In this document: in pieces, positions 25,045-34,381 of the stretch
How the letters are laid out: each line of letters begins with the position of its first letter
Position numbering within the stretch: position 1 is the first letter of the stretch
Assembly (NCBI GenBank): GCA_030425385.1
Contig: JAUIAH010000002.1
Location: 434,001-498,000 of the forward strand
DNA length: 64,000 bases
From: Verrucomicrobiia bacterium
Lineage (GTDB): Bacteria > Verrucomicrobiota > Verrucomicrobiia > Verrucomicrobiales > DEV007
Direction of reading: 5' to 3'
Notes under the pieces: generated by a model
Seen by the model: the letters and a program-made list of their open reading frames with translations, nothing else
Told to the model about the DNA's origin: nothing
The model's database searches: none
Made by a program: the position numbers and the translations under genes

Positions 25045-26741
25045 CACGCCACGCGGCGATTCTTAGCGATGAAGGTGAAGATCCCAATGATCAGCATCGC
25101 GACGAGAATGAAGATGAAGACATTCCCGATAGGGAAGTGGCTCCCGCCAATGGCCATGGTGCGCCCTTTCAATCCCCAGATGGAACCAAAGGTAGCGATG
25201 GCCGTGGCGATACCCATGAGCGTGTTCCACAAGATGCGCTTGCCACCCTGCGGGAGAGCATCGCCCAAGAGGCGCTTGGAATTCATCAAGAGCAGAAACG
25301 TCATGTAGGCGATGGGCAGGAGCGCTCCTCCTATCACGGAAGTCGGCACGGCGAGTGCCGCTTTGGATTGGCCAGCCCAGATGAAGGGAAAGAAGATCCC
25401 CAAGATTCCCGGTATGAAACAGCCAATCCGATGGGCATTGCCCTCTGAGGGCACATTGAGCATTTCACAAAAGGTGAAGCCGCTGATGAGCATGAGAATG
25501 ATGATCGTGGACAACGCCATGCCAAGGACCCCGATGCCGAAGATGATCTGCGCCACGGCTTTGTTTCCGGTGAGATTCTGCAAGGCAGAGGCTAGGCTGA
25601 AGGCATCCCTTTCGGCTAACATTCCGGCGATGTCCTTCTCAGATTGAGGAAGGCTGTCACGCAAGGCCGCAACCTCCTCGTCAGCAAGGTCTTTGAAATT
25701 CTCGTGATCGGCAGCCAGGCGCTTGTCGACCACGGCGTAGTAATTCTTGGCCATCTTGGGATTCAAGGATCCGTCTGCCTGAAACACATCATCCGACTTG
25801 CCGTGAAACTGCGAAGCTGCCGCGAGAACCACGCACCCCGTGGCAAGGACGTAGGGAATGATCAATCCTGTGGAGAGGTCAAAGATGGCCAGGCCGCGAT
25901 GATTCTTGCCCCACCCTTTCTTCAGCATGGAATACGGGAGGAGGAAGGTCATGTTGATCCCCACAGCCGTAGCGAAGGCGGCGATCATCTTGTTCTTCTG
26001 CTGACCGACGACGTAGTTCTGCCAGAAATCCGAGCTAGCACCGGTCGCCTCAATGGCCCCTTCATAGAAAGGCGCAGGCGAGGAGAGGAAAGAAAGATTG
26101 GGGATGAATCCGGAGAAGATCTCGCCCCATGGCAACGTGCCCGCCATGGAAATGACCACGCCAAAGAAGCTGAGCACGACCACGGCGACCATGATCTTGA
26201 GGATGGTTTCAAAGATCTTCACGCCTTTGCCGCCCGAGTCATAGAGCCAGATGACGCTCCCAGCGATGAGCAGCAGCACCACGGCGATGCTGAGGTCATC
26301 TATCTTGCTGTCGGGATTCGCGAGGGAAGGAAAGAGATTCTGTTGGATGGCCGCTGTTCCGAGGGAGAATTGCGGCAGACACCAGACGATATTGGCCATG
26401 AGCGTGGCGATCAACCAGCCCCACCCAAGCAATGGACTCACATGTTGATTGATGGAACGGAAGGGACGCGCCCCTGTCGACAAGGTCACAAAGGCAATCG
26501 CGCTGAGCATGATGACACCCATGACCATGGCGATCGGCTGCAACCACATGAACCCGTAGCCCGCAATGATGCCTAGATAAAGGGAGCCCGCCAGGGATCC
26601 CCCTCCCAGGGTGATGGCTCCTTGGAGCCAACCGGGACCACACTTCGCGGCATAGGCTTTCAGACGGCCACTCAACGGGCGTTCCATGATGGCGGCCATT
26701 TCGGCAGCCTCGTTCGATGTCGACGAATCCTGATTACTCAT
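25044..26741 (-). CDS. NRAMP-like divalent metal transporter homologue
   Basis: 565 residues from ATG 26741 with about 11-12 membrane segments. The first segment region, [20 protein letters not shown], aligns in style with NRAMP transmembrane 1 (GPG...DPGN), but the DPGN metal-binding motif reads LGGGS instead, so metal specificity is doubtful. A large hydrophilic insertion (about residues 345-405 of this numbering; [18 protein letters not shown] through [15 protein letters not shown]) separates two membrane segments, which I have not seen in bacterial MntH. The frame upstream of 26741 looks non-coding. It precedes the sulfatase with overlapping stop/start. Related long forms occur in Verrucomicrobia and Planctomycetes, as far as I recall. 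Its function there is not established. Confidence 0.72.
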   Translation of the reverse strand: MSNQDSSTSNEAAEMAAIMERPLSGRLKAYAAKCGPGWLQGAITLGGGSLAGSLYLGIIAGYGFMWLQPIAMVMGVIMLSAIAFVTLSTGARPFRSINQHVSPLLGWGWLIATLMANIVWCLPQFSLGTAAIQQNLFPSLANPDSKIDDLSIAVVLLLIAGSVIWLYDSGGKGVKIFETILKIMVAVVVLSFFGVVISMAGTLPWGEIFSGFIPNLSFLSSPAPFYEGAIEATGASSDFWQNYVVGQQKNKMIAAFATAVGINMTFLLPYSMLKKGWGKNHRGLAIFDLSTGLIIPYVLATGCVVLAAASQFHGKSDDVFQADGSLNPKMAKNYYAVVDKRLAADHENFKDLADEEVAALRDSLPQSEKDIAGMLAERDAFSLASALQNLTGNKAVAQIIFGIGVLGMALSTIIILMLISGFTFCEMLNVPSEGNAHRIGCFIPGILGIFFPFIWAGQSKAALAVPTSVIGGALLPIAYMTFLLLMNSKRLLGDALPQGGKRILWNTLMGIATAIATFGSIWGLKGRTMAIGGSHFPIGNVFIFILVAMLIIGIFTFIAKNRRVA

Positions 26742-26993
26742 AAGTCGTTGGGCAAAGGCGGGATGCCAAGCTTGGGCGACGAGAATGGGCATTGTCATGG
26801 GAATTGACAACGAGAACTTGGGCAAATTTGAACCCAAACGGTATCGATTTCGAGAAATGCGAGGAAGTTCTAGAGTGCCACTCGGGCGAAGCTTGGCTAA
26901 GCACTTGAAATCTGTGATAATTCCATGGACGGCAGGGAGCCCCGGTGCTTAACGTCGAGCGTTTCGACACGTTTCCTCGAAAACTTCTCCCAC

Positions 26994-28991
26994 ATGTTCT
27001 CCAAGCTCGTCATTCCCCTAGCAGTTCTCCTGCTACTCGGCGGCGGATACGCCATCTGGCAAGTCCGTCCATGGGATGGTGGGCAAACCCTGGAACCTCT
27101 CGAGTTGGACCTGGGTTTCGACGACGAAGATGGGGAAGACAGGGAAACCGCCATGGATCTCTCTGGATCCGTTTCCGTAGAGCCCATGGACGATGAAGAC
27201 GACCCCGATCTCCTCGTGGAAGGGGAAGATTTCCCCTTGGAGGAAGGCGACCTTGAAGCAGCGTCCTTTCTGTCCCACGTCGTGGTCTCCGAGTTTCCCG
27301 GTCGTCGGCTCGTCCTGACCGGACTGCTGTCCACGCCTGACGAGCGGCGCACATTGATAGAAGCCGTGCAGAAAGATCTCCCTGACGGCTTCACCATCGA
27401 TGACCAGATCAAGCTCGACTACCGTTGCAGCCCCTTTCCCTGGCTGCTCGACATTGACCGTCTAGACTTTTCTAAGGTCAATGACATCCAGCGGTTCGAA
27501 CTCACGCTGGAACCCACACGTGTGATCGTGGCCGGCGAAGTCTATGGCGGTGATGGGCAAGCCCTGGTGGGCCAGATCGCCCGCGTGCTGCCAGACGGCG
27601 TGCAGGTGGACGATCAGATGAAGGCGGCCAGCCGCGACAAAGCGTCTTTCTCCGTCTGGACCGCCCCCGATCAGACGTTTCTCGTCTCAGGGACCGTCCC
27701 CGAAGGTGACGCGGAAGCGTACTTGAACATTGTCCGCCAGGCCATGCCCGGCGTCCCTGTGGTCAACGATCTCATGGAGGATCGTTTCCTCTCAAAACCG
27801 TCGTGGGAGAAACGGATCAAAGACTTCTTGCCAGGCTTCCTCCGCACAACACAGCGACCAGGCCTGAAGATCTCCCTTGGCAATCAGGTGAGATTGGAGG
27901 GCTTGGCTCAAGCCAGCGCCCTATCATCATTACGAAAGAGCCTCGCGGCCAGTTTCCCCTCCCCTGAGTTTCAATTGGAGATAGACATTCAGTTAGGCGT
28001 TCCCACGGAAACGAAAGTGGTGAGTGCCGATGTCAGTGCCCAACGGAAACCTCGCCCCGCCACGGATGCCAAGTCCGTCGAGGAAATGGTGGGCATGATG
28101 AAGATCTATTTCCGTAGCGGGCGGTCGCGGGCCTCGCAGTTGCGATCCAGCGAGATCGAGAAACTGAATCACTTTGGACGACTCTGGCGCAAGCAGGGCT
28201 TCAATAAGAAAGTGTGGGTCTTTGGATTCACCGATGCTTCCGGTGATGCCGCCACCAATGCCTATTTCAGCAAGACCCGCTGCCAGAACGTGGTCGCCTA
28301 TCTTAAGAAGAACTTTGCGATCGATGACAGCTATTTCGAGATCGTGGGCACGCCAGACAATCATCCTCAGGAGACGGGAACCCCGAACGAGCTTCGACGC
28401 GTGGAGTTCAGCCTCACTGATCGTCCCACGCAACCACCCGTCGCCAACTGGGCCGCAGCCATCAAGCGCCCTACCAATCTCCTCAAACCGATCAATTTCT
28501 TTGAGCTCTATTCCAACCTCAAAGTGGTCACATTCGGCAGTGGCAAGATCTCGCCCTCTCGCGAAGACCGCGCCAAGCTCGCACAGATGGGCAGCGCCAT
28601 GGCGTTGGAGAAGATTGAAGACGTCATGGTCATTTACGGATACTCAGATGGCAAAGGCAGTCGGCAAGCCAACGAGTGGTATACGGAAGAACGTTGCAAA
28701 GCCGTAGCCAAAGAATTCACGAAGAATGGGGTGCCCAGTGATCAAGTGATCGTTCGGCCCGTCTTGAGCGCGCAACCTGTGGCACCGAAGAAGGATGAAG
28801 AGCCGAAAGACAAGGACGCCAACGATGACGATGGGGAAGAGAAACCCGAATTCAATCCGCGGCGAGTGGAACTCGTCCTCATGACTCGCGAGGCCTTCGA
28901 AAAGAAAGAAGCTGCTGAAGCCCAGGCCGCGAAAGAGCAGGAAGCCGAGACATCCAAAGGCGATACCAGTGACCCTCCAGATGAGGCCTAG
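26994..28991 (+). CDS. envelope protein with BON-like repeats and two OmpA-type domains
   Basis: 665 residues starting at ATG 26994 with an N-terminal membrane anchor (KLVIPLAVLLLLGGGYAIW). An acidic linker precedes about three BON-like modules (VVVSEFPGRRLVLTGLLSTP, then RVIVAGEVYGGDGQALVGQI, then FLVSGTVPEGDAEAYLNIV, each ending in a short 'V-x-D-x-M'). Two OmpA-like peptidoglycan-associated domains follow: residues about 375-480 (VWVFGFTDASGDAATNAYFS, then RRVEFSLT) and about 500-640 (VMVIYGYSDGKGSRQANEWY, then RRVELVLMT). The second is interrupted by a Lys/Asp/Glu-rich insertion. OmpA domains bind peptidoglycan; duplicated domains with an inner-membrane anchor suggest a tether or scaffold. 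The tail is a charged Ala/Glu/Lys helix. It is divergent from the transporter gene. Confidence 0.75.
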   Translation: MFSKLVIPLAVLLLLGGGYAIWQVRPWDGGQTLEPLELDLGFDDEDGEDRETAMDLSGSVSVEPMDDEDDPDLLVEGEDFPLEEGDLEAASFLSHVVVSEFPGRRLVLTGLLSTPDERRTLIEAVQKDLPDGFTIDDQIKLDYRCSPFPWLLDIDRLDFSKVNDIQRFELTLEPTRVIVAGEVYGGDGQALVGQIARVLPDGVQVDDQMKAASRDKASFSVWTAPDQTFLVSGTVPEGDAEAYLNIVRQAMPGVPVVNDLMEDRFLSKPSWEKRIKDFLPGFLRTTQRPGLKISLGNQVRLEGLAQASALSSLRKSLAASFPSPEFQLEIDIQLGVPTETKVVSADVSAQRKPRPATDAKSVEEMVGMMKIYFRSGRSRASQLRSSEIEKLNHFGRLWRKQGFNKKVWVFGFTDASGDAATNAYFSKTRCQNVVAYLKKNFAIDDSYFEIVGTPDNHPQETGTPNELRRVEFSLTDRPTQPPVANWAAAIKRPTNLLKPINFFELYSNLKVVTFGSGKISPSREDRAKLAQMGSAMALEKIEDVMVIYGYSDGKGSRQANEWYTEERCKAVAKEFTKNGVPSDQVIVRPVLSAQPVAPKKDEEPKDKDANDDDGEEKPEFNPRRVELVLMTREAFEKKEAAEAQAAKEQEAETSKGDTSDPPDEA

Positions 28992-29035
28992 CCGATGCGC
29001 TCACCCACACTGTCAGAAAGCTCGGCGGGTCTCTG

Positions 29036-29548
29036 TTAGATCTGAGACTGAATCGCCCAGACCATTCGCCTCACGTGGGATGCGTATTTCGCCCTCGGCT
29101 TGAGGATGCGCAGGCTTTCTTTCAACGACCCCCACTCAATGATCTCAATCTCTACCTGACGAGCACCCCACTGACGCATGGCACGCATGGATGGCTTGTA
29201 AAGGTCAATGGTCTCCTTCCCCACCAAGGCTTTCCCATAGTCATCGATCACATAGATTGTGTTAGGATCCTTGAGCAATCGGAACTTGGTCCCGAGTGGA
29301 AAGCGCGACCAATCGGCGGCGGCACTCCGCACACGCCCGTACTTCAATGGCGTGCCGATCGCATTCTTACGTCCATACCGCTTGTGATCCGCTTCTCCGT
29401 GGTTGTAGGCCGTCGTCCGTACCGTTCGCAATTCGATTTCAATCTCATCCACCTCCGCGCAGCCCCATACTTGAGGCTCAGCCGAAGCCGTAAGGATGAG
29501 ACTAGCAGAAAGCGAAAGAATGGCTGTGATGACAGATTTGGGGGTCAT
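29036..29548 (-). CDS. exported 3D-domain protein
   Basis: A signal peptide (SVITAILSLSASLILTASA) starts at ATG 29548; the frame extends upstream, but that part is not convincing. The mature 145 residues carry the 3D (Asp-Asp-Asp) domain seen in MltA-type lytic transglycosylases and YabE/Rpf-like proteins: VRTTAYNHGEADH, AAADWSRFPLGTKFRL, YVIDDYGKALVGKETIDLY and RAMRQWGARQVEIEI. The three Asp positions are present, although the usual DTGG reads DDYGK. Such domains act on peptidoglycan. No separate MltA domain is present, so it is a stand-alone 3D protein, common in Verrucomicrobia and Chlamydia-related groups. It sits between two plus-strand envelope-type genes. Confidence 0.82.
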   Translation of the reverse strand: MTPKSVITAILSLSASLILTASAEPQVWGCAEVDEIEIELRTVRTTAYNHGEADHKRYGRKNAIGTPLKYGRVRSAAADWSRFPLGTKFRLLKDPNTIYVIDDYGKALVGKETIDLYKPSMRAMRQWGARQVEIEIIEWGSLKESLRILKPRAKYASHVRRMVWAIQSQI

Positions 29549-29731
29549 GAACAGAGACTGGTAAAATGGAGACTCGCAAGCACGAGCGGACGAGTTCTTC
29601 AGATCAAGACCCAATGCAAGCCTTTAGGTGCATATTTATCAAATTTAATATAGCCATCATACTCCAGAGCGCTGGTCATCGGTTGGCAAATCCCGGGGGC
29701 CGTGTAGCGTGAGCGTTCTTCACGGTTCACT

Positions 29732-30697
29732 ATGCGCACTCTCTTCTACATTCTTCTCTTCATCACGCCGACAGTCCTCGTGCTCGTCTACCGGGAACAC
29801 ATTCACGACATGGCCTCGGACATGGGGCTCGTCGCCCCAAGGCCCGATCGCGAGGCGCCCACTGCTCCCGCTAGCCCCGACGAGGATCCGAGCGCTCCTT
29901 CCCTCACCAAGAATGCTCCCCTTCCTCCTAACACATCTCCCACGACCCGCGAAGGGGTCGAGGCCCAGTCTCGGCCAGCCGACATCGATCGCATGGTTGC
30001 CGAGAAGTATCCGATGCCCTCTTTCAAACCACTTGAGGATTATGTGGGGAACTGGCGTGACGTTCCCCAACGAGCCTATCCTGAAACGGTGACCCTGAAG
30101 AAACCCGTGGATCTAGAATTGATCGTCAATGGCAAAGTGGCAGGGAAGTCCACGCTTCGAGTTGGCCAACATGCCTACCCAATTTCTATGAAACGGAGCA
30201 CATTGATTGTGTCAGGACGCGCTAACGATCCAACCATGCGTGGCGAAATTGCGCTCGACGACACCGACTTCAAAGATCAGGTGCGCAAGGCGTACAATGC
30301 TTGGAAGACCAAGCACGAAGGCAGAGTACACAAGCTCCGGAAAGAGGAAAAGCAGCGACTCCTCGCAAGTGGTGGTGAAGCGCCCCCCCTACCAGAAGCC
30401 TCGTCGTCCAGTAGCGGAGTGCTAGGAGAAGCTCCGAAAGTGAATGCGGACGGAACCGTTCCCGTGATGATCGCGAGCATTCAAGCAGGTGACGTGAAAG
30501 AGATTGAGCTGGATAAGATCCACTATTGGAAATGGATCGGCGAAGAGACCATCGGTGGTGAGGACTACTGGACCGGTGCCGTCGGTTACCTGGCCAACAC
30601 GATCTTTGGAGAGATCAATGCCGAGGGCAAAGCACTGATCCGCGATGGCAAAGTCGTGAAGTGGATCTACAGCGGCTCGGAAGAAGAAATCCGTTAG
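29732..30697 (+). CDS. membrane-anchored protein of unknown function
   Basis: 321 residues, not recognised. An N-terminal hydrophobic segment (TLFYILLFITPTVLVLVY) is followed by a Pro/Ala-rich linker and then soluble modules. Residues about 95-170 (YPETVTLKKPVDLELIVNGK, then STLRVGQHAYPISM) resemble a small beta-barrel; residues about 180-215 are a charged helix (KAYNAWKTKHEGRVHKL); and a C-terminal unit, about 240-320, holds EIELDKIHYWKWIGEETIGG and TIFGEINAEGKALI. The likely location is periplasmic and anchored. Its stop codon overlaps that of the convergent CotH/lamin-tail gene by 4 bp (30694-30697). No partner is apparent. Confidence 0.75.
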   Translation: MRTLFYILLFITPTVLVLVYREHIHDMASDMGLVAPRPDREAPTAPASPDEDPSAPSLTKNAPLPPNTSPTTREGVEAQSRPADIDRMVAEKYPMPSFKPLEDYVGNWRDVPQRAYPETVTLKKPVDLELIVNGKVAGKSTLRVGQHAYPISMKRSTLIVSGRANDPTMRGEIALDDTDFKDQVRKAYNAWKTKHEGRVHKLRKEEKQRLLASGGEAPPLPEASSSSSGVLGEAPKVNADGTVPVMIASIQAGDVKEIELDKIHYWKWIGEETIGGEDYWTGAVGYLANTIFGEINAEGKALIRDGKVVKWIYSGSEEEIR

Positions 30698-33600
30698 GGT
30701 TCGGAACCAATTTCCCGCACTCGATAGTAACCCGTTGCGACGCTCACGCGGCCGGGCGTCTCATCGCGAAAAGTGGACTCGTGGCCCGTGGCCTCTACCT
30801 CACCGACAGCCTCCCACCCCTCAAGCTGAGGGGAGAAATCCACGGCGTACCGCTGCCCTAACACACTCCGCCAATCGATTCGGAAGGCTTCTGCCTCACG
30901 CTCCACGCGCGTGATTTGGAAGATGTCATCGCCATCCCCGGCATCCTGGCTCGCCACCTTGCCTGGACTCGGAGCCTGCGCCACCCAGGCACTACCGAGA
31001 GAAAGATCGCCATGCGCCTCAAGCATTGCCAGTTCTAACGCCATGCCAGAGCCATCTCCTTCCGCAGGCCAGTCGCCTCGGTCCTCAAATTCGAAATCGA
31101 TCACTGCTGTGCCTGCTCCATAGGAAAGCTTAAGCCGTTCCCCTCCATTCGCGAGGCGCCCTTCATAGGCACCAGCCACAGGCAATCCCTCACCATGACG
31201 AAACGCCATTGCTTCTGGGTGGGCCACCACTAGAATCATCTCACCTGGCTCTAGCACTCCCTTATTGAAATCAAACTCAACCCCTTTGGTAAACCGCAAG
31301 GGGCTCAAATCGATGGCTTGGTTGCCTCGATTATAAAGTTCCACATATTCAAAGTCATTACGCCGATAGCCAGCAGCTCTTTCCTCTGTAGAGGTCACGC
31401 CTGGGTGATACATCAATTCCGAAATCACCAGATCCTGATAAGGTGTGAGGTCTGGCTCTCCGGCGATAAAGGTGATCGGCTCGGACCAATGACTCCACCC
31501 CCCTAACTGATTTCGATGCCGCACCCGCGCCCGATACGTGCCACCTGGACGAATCACCTTCACTGGCACTTGCACCATCTCTTCGAAAGTGTCCAGAGTG
31601 TCACTCACCCAAAGTGGCTCGATCTCGTAGCGCCACGGCGTCCCCGGCTCGTAGTCCGGTGTCTCCGGGTTGTAGAGTTCTCCGATCCGCCACTGCATGC
31701 CCGCGAACGTTTGCGTTTGGAAGAGTGACCCACCGGCGAATGCACTAGACACAAAGCGGAGATCATCCACTGGATACCCTTCTCCACCAGCGAAGGTGAT
31801 CACTGGTTGATCCGGTGCCATCCCATCATCGGCCTCCAAGGCCACGTAATTGTAGCCATAGCCTCGCTGATCGCCGTCCCCCACTTGGAAATCATCGGGA
31901 TCCGTATTCGTCGTGAAGTCCTTCACATATTCCGCAAACCCACTGAAATCAGCACTGGAAAGTAATCTCTCCAAATCACCTCCTCGGAATCCCTGCCGCG
32001 TGGGGGTCCTGAAGAAGTTGCCCTCATGTCCGCCAGTTGTCCGTGGATGATGATTCCACATGGCTGCATCAATCTCTGACCAGGCCGATCCCTGACCGAC
32101 GGCTTTCCCCGCCTGGATCGCGTCACCCTGCACCGTTGTCGCTGCAAAGATCGATACGCTGTAGGAGAATCGCTTATCATCTATCACTTCAACCTCGTGA
32201 TCTCCGTTGTAGCCGCTGCTACTCACTCCCACAATGCTGATCCGATCCCCCGTGGTGTATCCGTGAGGCTCCCTTGTGGTGACCACCGCCATCGTGCTCG
32301 TCTTCTCAATGGACGCCACGGGAATCCACGCTTTCTGCGTTCCCAGCCATTGCGCTATCTCTTCCACGACGGAGCCCACCTGTCCTCCGCCTGCCGCTCG
32401 GTCTGACAAAAGCAAATCCATGATCTCGCGGCAGCGACTACTGAATTCGATCGCCAGCGCATCGACGTTGAGGCAGTTCTTCGCATCAATCACGCCGCTC
32501 CAATGTGTCTCAGGCATGTAGGTCATGTCGAGATCCCACGGGATTGGATACCATTGCCCGTTAGGATGATGATAGAAATAATGATTCCACCCCTCGCGAA
32601 TATCGATATTTGAGATCGCCCGATTGATAGCTCGGAAGCTGTAGTAGCTATCCAGGTGCATGTTCGTCCGCCACCACTCGGCCGTTTGCGTGCGCCGCGA
32701 CTGACTCACAAAGGCACCATAGTCGCTCGCGATCGGTCCCGCATGTTTCTGATCACCATTCCCGCTCTCAATCTTAAAGGTGCTCCCATCCGGCAACCCG
32801 TTGCGACTGACAAACCGCCCATCAGGATGCTCCTGACTCAGATAAAGTCCCCACAAATCACTATCATACTGCGATCCCGAAGACTCTGCCTCTTCATCGA
32901 TCACTCGGAAGTGCACGTGATGCGTGCGTGGGCTCGGGACCCCCGCGAGCCCGTGAAGCCGAAACCCCACTGACTCATCCAGCCCGCTCATCCCCCGATT
33001 GGCTGGTACCCAAGGAGATGCGCAGGCACTGAAGTTCATGATGCGGAACCCACCCTTATAGACAATGCCATAGTTGTCTTTGGCCGCGAAATTTGCCCCG
33101 CGATTGAAGAAGAACTTCCACTTGTTCTTGCCACACTGATAGGTAGAGAACTCCCCGCGAATCTTGAACTCAATGTGATCGTAGACAACCCCATCATAGA
33201 CAAGGGTGCCGCGAAAGCGGCGAGTTTCAGAGGACGATTGATACTGACATCGTTCCACATCCGTGGCGTCCGCTATCAGATGGTAAACGGGCAGCATGGT
33301 TAATTCTTCCGTCGTGAACTCTCGGCGAGGTGCCTCGCCACTAATCGATCCTTGCCAGCTCGGCACACCGTCGTAAGTGAAGAACGCTCGGTTCGGAGTC
33401 GGATCGTCCTCGTAGGGCAGTCTCACCATGTTTCCCAAAGCATCCATCGCCTCCACCCGAAACCGCACGAGATGACGATGAGCTATCCATTCTTCCGGAA
33501 CCGTCGCCACGTAGATCGAGTCCCCTGCTTCGTCATCGCCTCCGGTCCCATCGTCCCGCATGGGAAAGGATTCCCAATCCGTCTCAAAGCCGGCATCCGT

Positions 33601-34308
33601 CAGGCGTAGATAAGCACCTGGAGCCACTCCTTGAATGTGCAGGAACACACCAGCCACCCCATCTGCATCGGTCACTTTTGCAGAAATGTGAACCGCCTCT
33701 CCCGAAACGGGCGCCATCGGGGAATGATTCACCTGCCGAACAGCGGGCGGTGCGTTCTCCACGGCGGCCCCATTCGCCTTTCCCGGCGTTGGCCCATTGG
33801 GAGAGCTTCTCCAGTGCCCTGACAGATCATTGTCTAACATAGCATTGATTAACTCCAAGCTTGCCCCCTCGCCATCTGGAGACACGGGCCACGGAAACGC
33901 ATCGCGATAGTCCACGGTATCGACAACTCTATCACTTGCATCGCGCAATGTCAGGGTCTCTCCCCCATTGGCAAGCTCACCTGCATCCCAGGCGGCATTC
34001 GCCTTGATGCCTCCCTGAAAGATTGACCCGAAAGCCGCATTGTAAGCACGCTCATCCTGCGCCAGAACGTAGTAGGCGCCAGCCTCCAAGACTGTTCCTG
34101 TGGGAAACACATGATCGATCCCCTCGGAGAAAGACCATCCAGAAAGGTCCGCCGCCGCGTCACCCGCGTTGACCAATTCGATGAATTCCGCTGGTGTCAG
34201 GGGGTCGTCATGATGATAGTGGATCTCATGGATGACGACGGTTGGCAGGTCCTGGGCCTGAAGGGCGGCCAGAGAGAGAAGGAAGACTAGGTGACAAAGA
34301 GCTTTCAT
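30694..34308 (-). CDS. secreted CotH-kinase/lamin-tail domain protein
   Basis: 1204 residues from ATG 34308 with signal peptide ALCHLVFLLSLAALQAQ. An N-terminal lamin-tail domain (about residues 20-160; VVIHEIHYHHDD, AEFIELVNAGDAAADLSGWS) precedes Ig-like segments. The CotH-type kinase domain is at about 340-680 (HIEFKIRGEFSTYQCGKNKW, FKIESGNGDQKH, and WYPIPWDLDMTYMPETHW, whose DLD binds metal in characterised CotH kinases). Then come beta-rich modules and a second lamin-tail domain (about 1015-1130; LVISELMYHPG, EYVELYNRGNQAIDLSP). CotH kinases phosphorylate proteins in spore coats and some effectors; secreted versions with lamin tails are abundant in Verrucomicrobia and their substrates are unknown. 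The architecture probably parallels the truncated protein at the window start. It follows metH; a hairpin lies just before its start. Confidence 0.9.
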   Translation of the reverse strand: MKALCHLVFLLSLAALQAQDLPTVVIHEIHYHHDDPLTPAEFIELVNAGDAAADLSGWSFSEGIDHVFPTGTVLEAGAYYVLAQDERAYNAAFGSIFQGGIKANAAWDAGELANGGETLTLRDASDRVVDTVDYRDAFPWPVSPDGEGASLELINAMLDNDLSGHWRSSPNGPTPGKANGAAVENAPPAVRQVNHSPMAPVSGEAVHISAKVTDADGVAGVFLHIQGVAPGAYLRLTDAGFETDWESFPMRDDGTGGDDEAGDSIYVATVPEEWIAHRHLVRFRVEAMDALGNMVRLPYEDDPTPNRAFFTYDGVPSWQGSISGEAPRREFTTEELTMLPVYHLIADATDVERCQYQSSSETRRFRGTLVYDGVVYDHIEFKIRGEFSTYQCGKNKWKFFFNRGANFAAKDNYGIVYKGGFRIMNFSACASPWVPANRGMSGLDESVGFRLHGLAGVPSPRTHHVHFRVIDEEAESSGSQYDSDLWGLYLSQEHPDGRFVSRNGLPDGSTFKIESGNGDQKHAGPIASDYGAFVSQSRRTQTAEWWRTNMHLDSYYSFRAINRAISNIDIREGWNHYFYHHPNGQWYPIPWDLDMTYMPETHWSGVIDAKNCLNVDALAIEFSSRCREIMDLLLSDRAAGGGQVGSVVEEIAQWLGTQKAWIPVASIEKTSTMAVVTTREPHGYTTGDRISIVGVSSSGYNGDHEVEVIDDKRFSYSVSIFAATTVQGDAIQAGKAVGQGSAWSEIDAAMWNHHPRTTGGHEGNFFRTPTRQGFRGGDLERLLSSADFSGFAEYVKDFTTNTDPDDFQVGDGDQRGYGYNYVALEADDGMAPDQPVITFAGGEGYPVDDLRFVSSAFAGGSLFQTQTFAGMQWRIGELYNPETPDYEPGTPWRYEIEPLWVSDTLDTFEEMVQVPVKVIRPGGTYRARVRHRNQLGGWSHWSEPITFIAGEPDLTPYQDLVISELMYHPGVTSTEERAAGYRRNDFEYVELYNRGNQAIDLSPLRFTKGVEFDFNKGVLEPGEMILVVAHPEAMAFRHGEGLPVAGAYEGRLANGGERLKLSYGAGTAVIDFEFEDRGDWPAEGDGSGMALELAMLEAHGDLSLGSAWVAQAPSPGKVASQDAGDGDDIFQITRVEREAEAFRIDWRSVLGQRYAVDFSPQLEGWEAVGEVEATGHESTFRDETPGRVSVATGYYRVREIGSEP

Positions 34309-34310
34309 CA

Positions 34311-34340
34311 GTGGGAAGAACGACCATTCGATCTTCCCAC
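34311..34340 (-). promoter_or_regulatory. 9-bp perfect hairpin immediately upstream of the CotH gene start
   Basis: GTGGGAAGA at 34311-34319 pairs with TCTTCCCAC at 34332-34340 across a 12-base loop. Read on the minus strand it lies after the metH stop (34382) and ends two bases before the CotH ATG at 34308. It could end metH transcription or cover the ribosome-binding region of the CotH gene. There is no T-run, so I favour neither. Confidence 0.4.
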
Positions 34341-34381
34341 GCCCCATTTGTCCAGCCAAAGCGCCTCTAACGCATCACACC

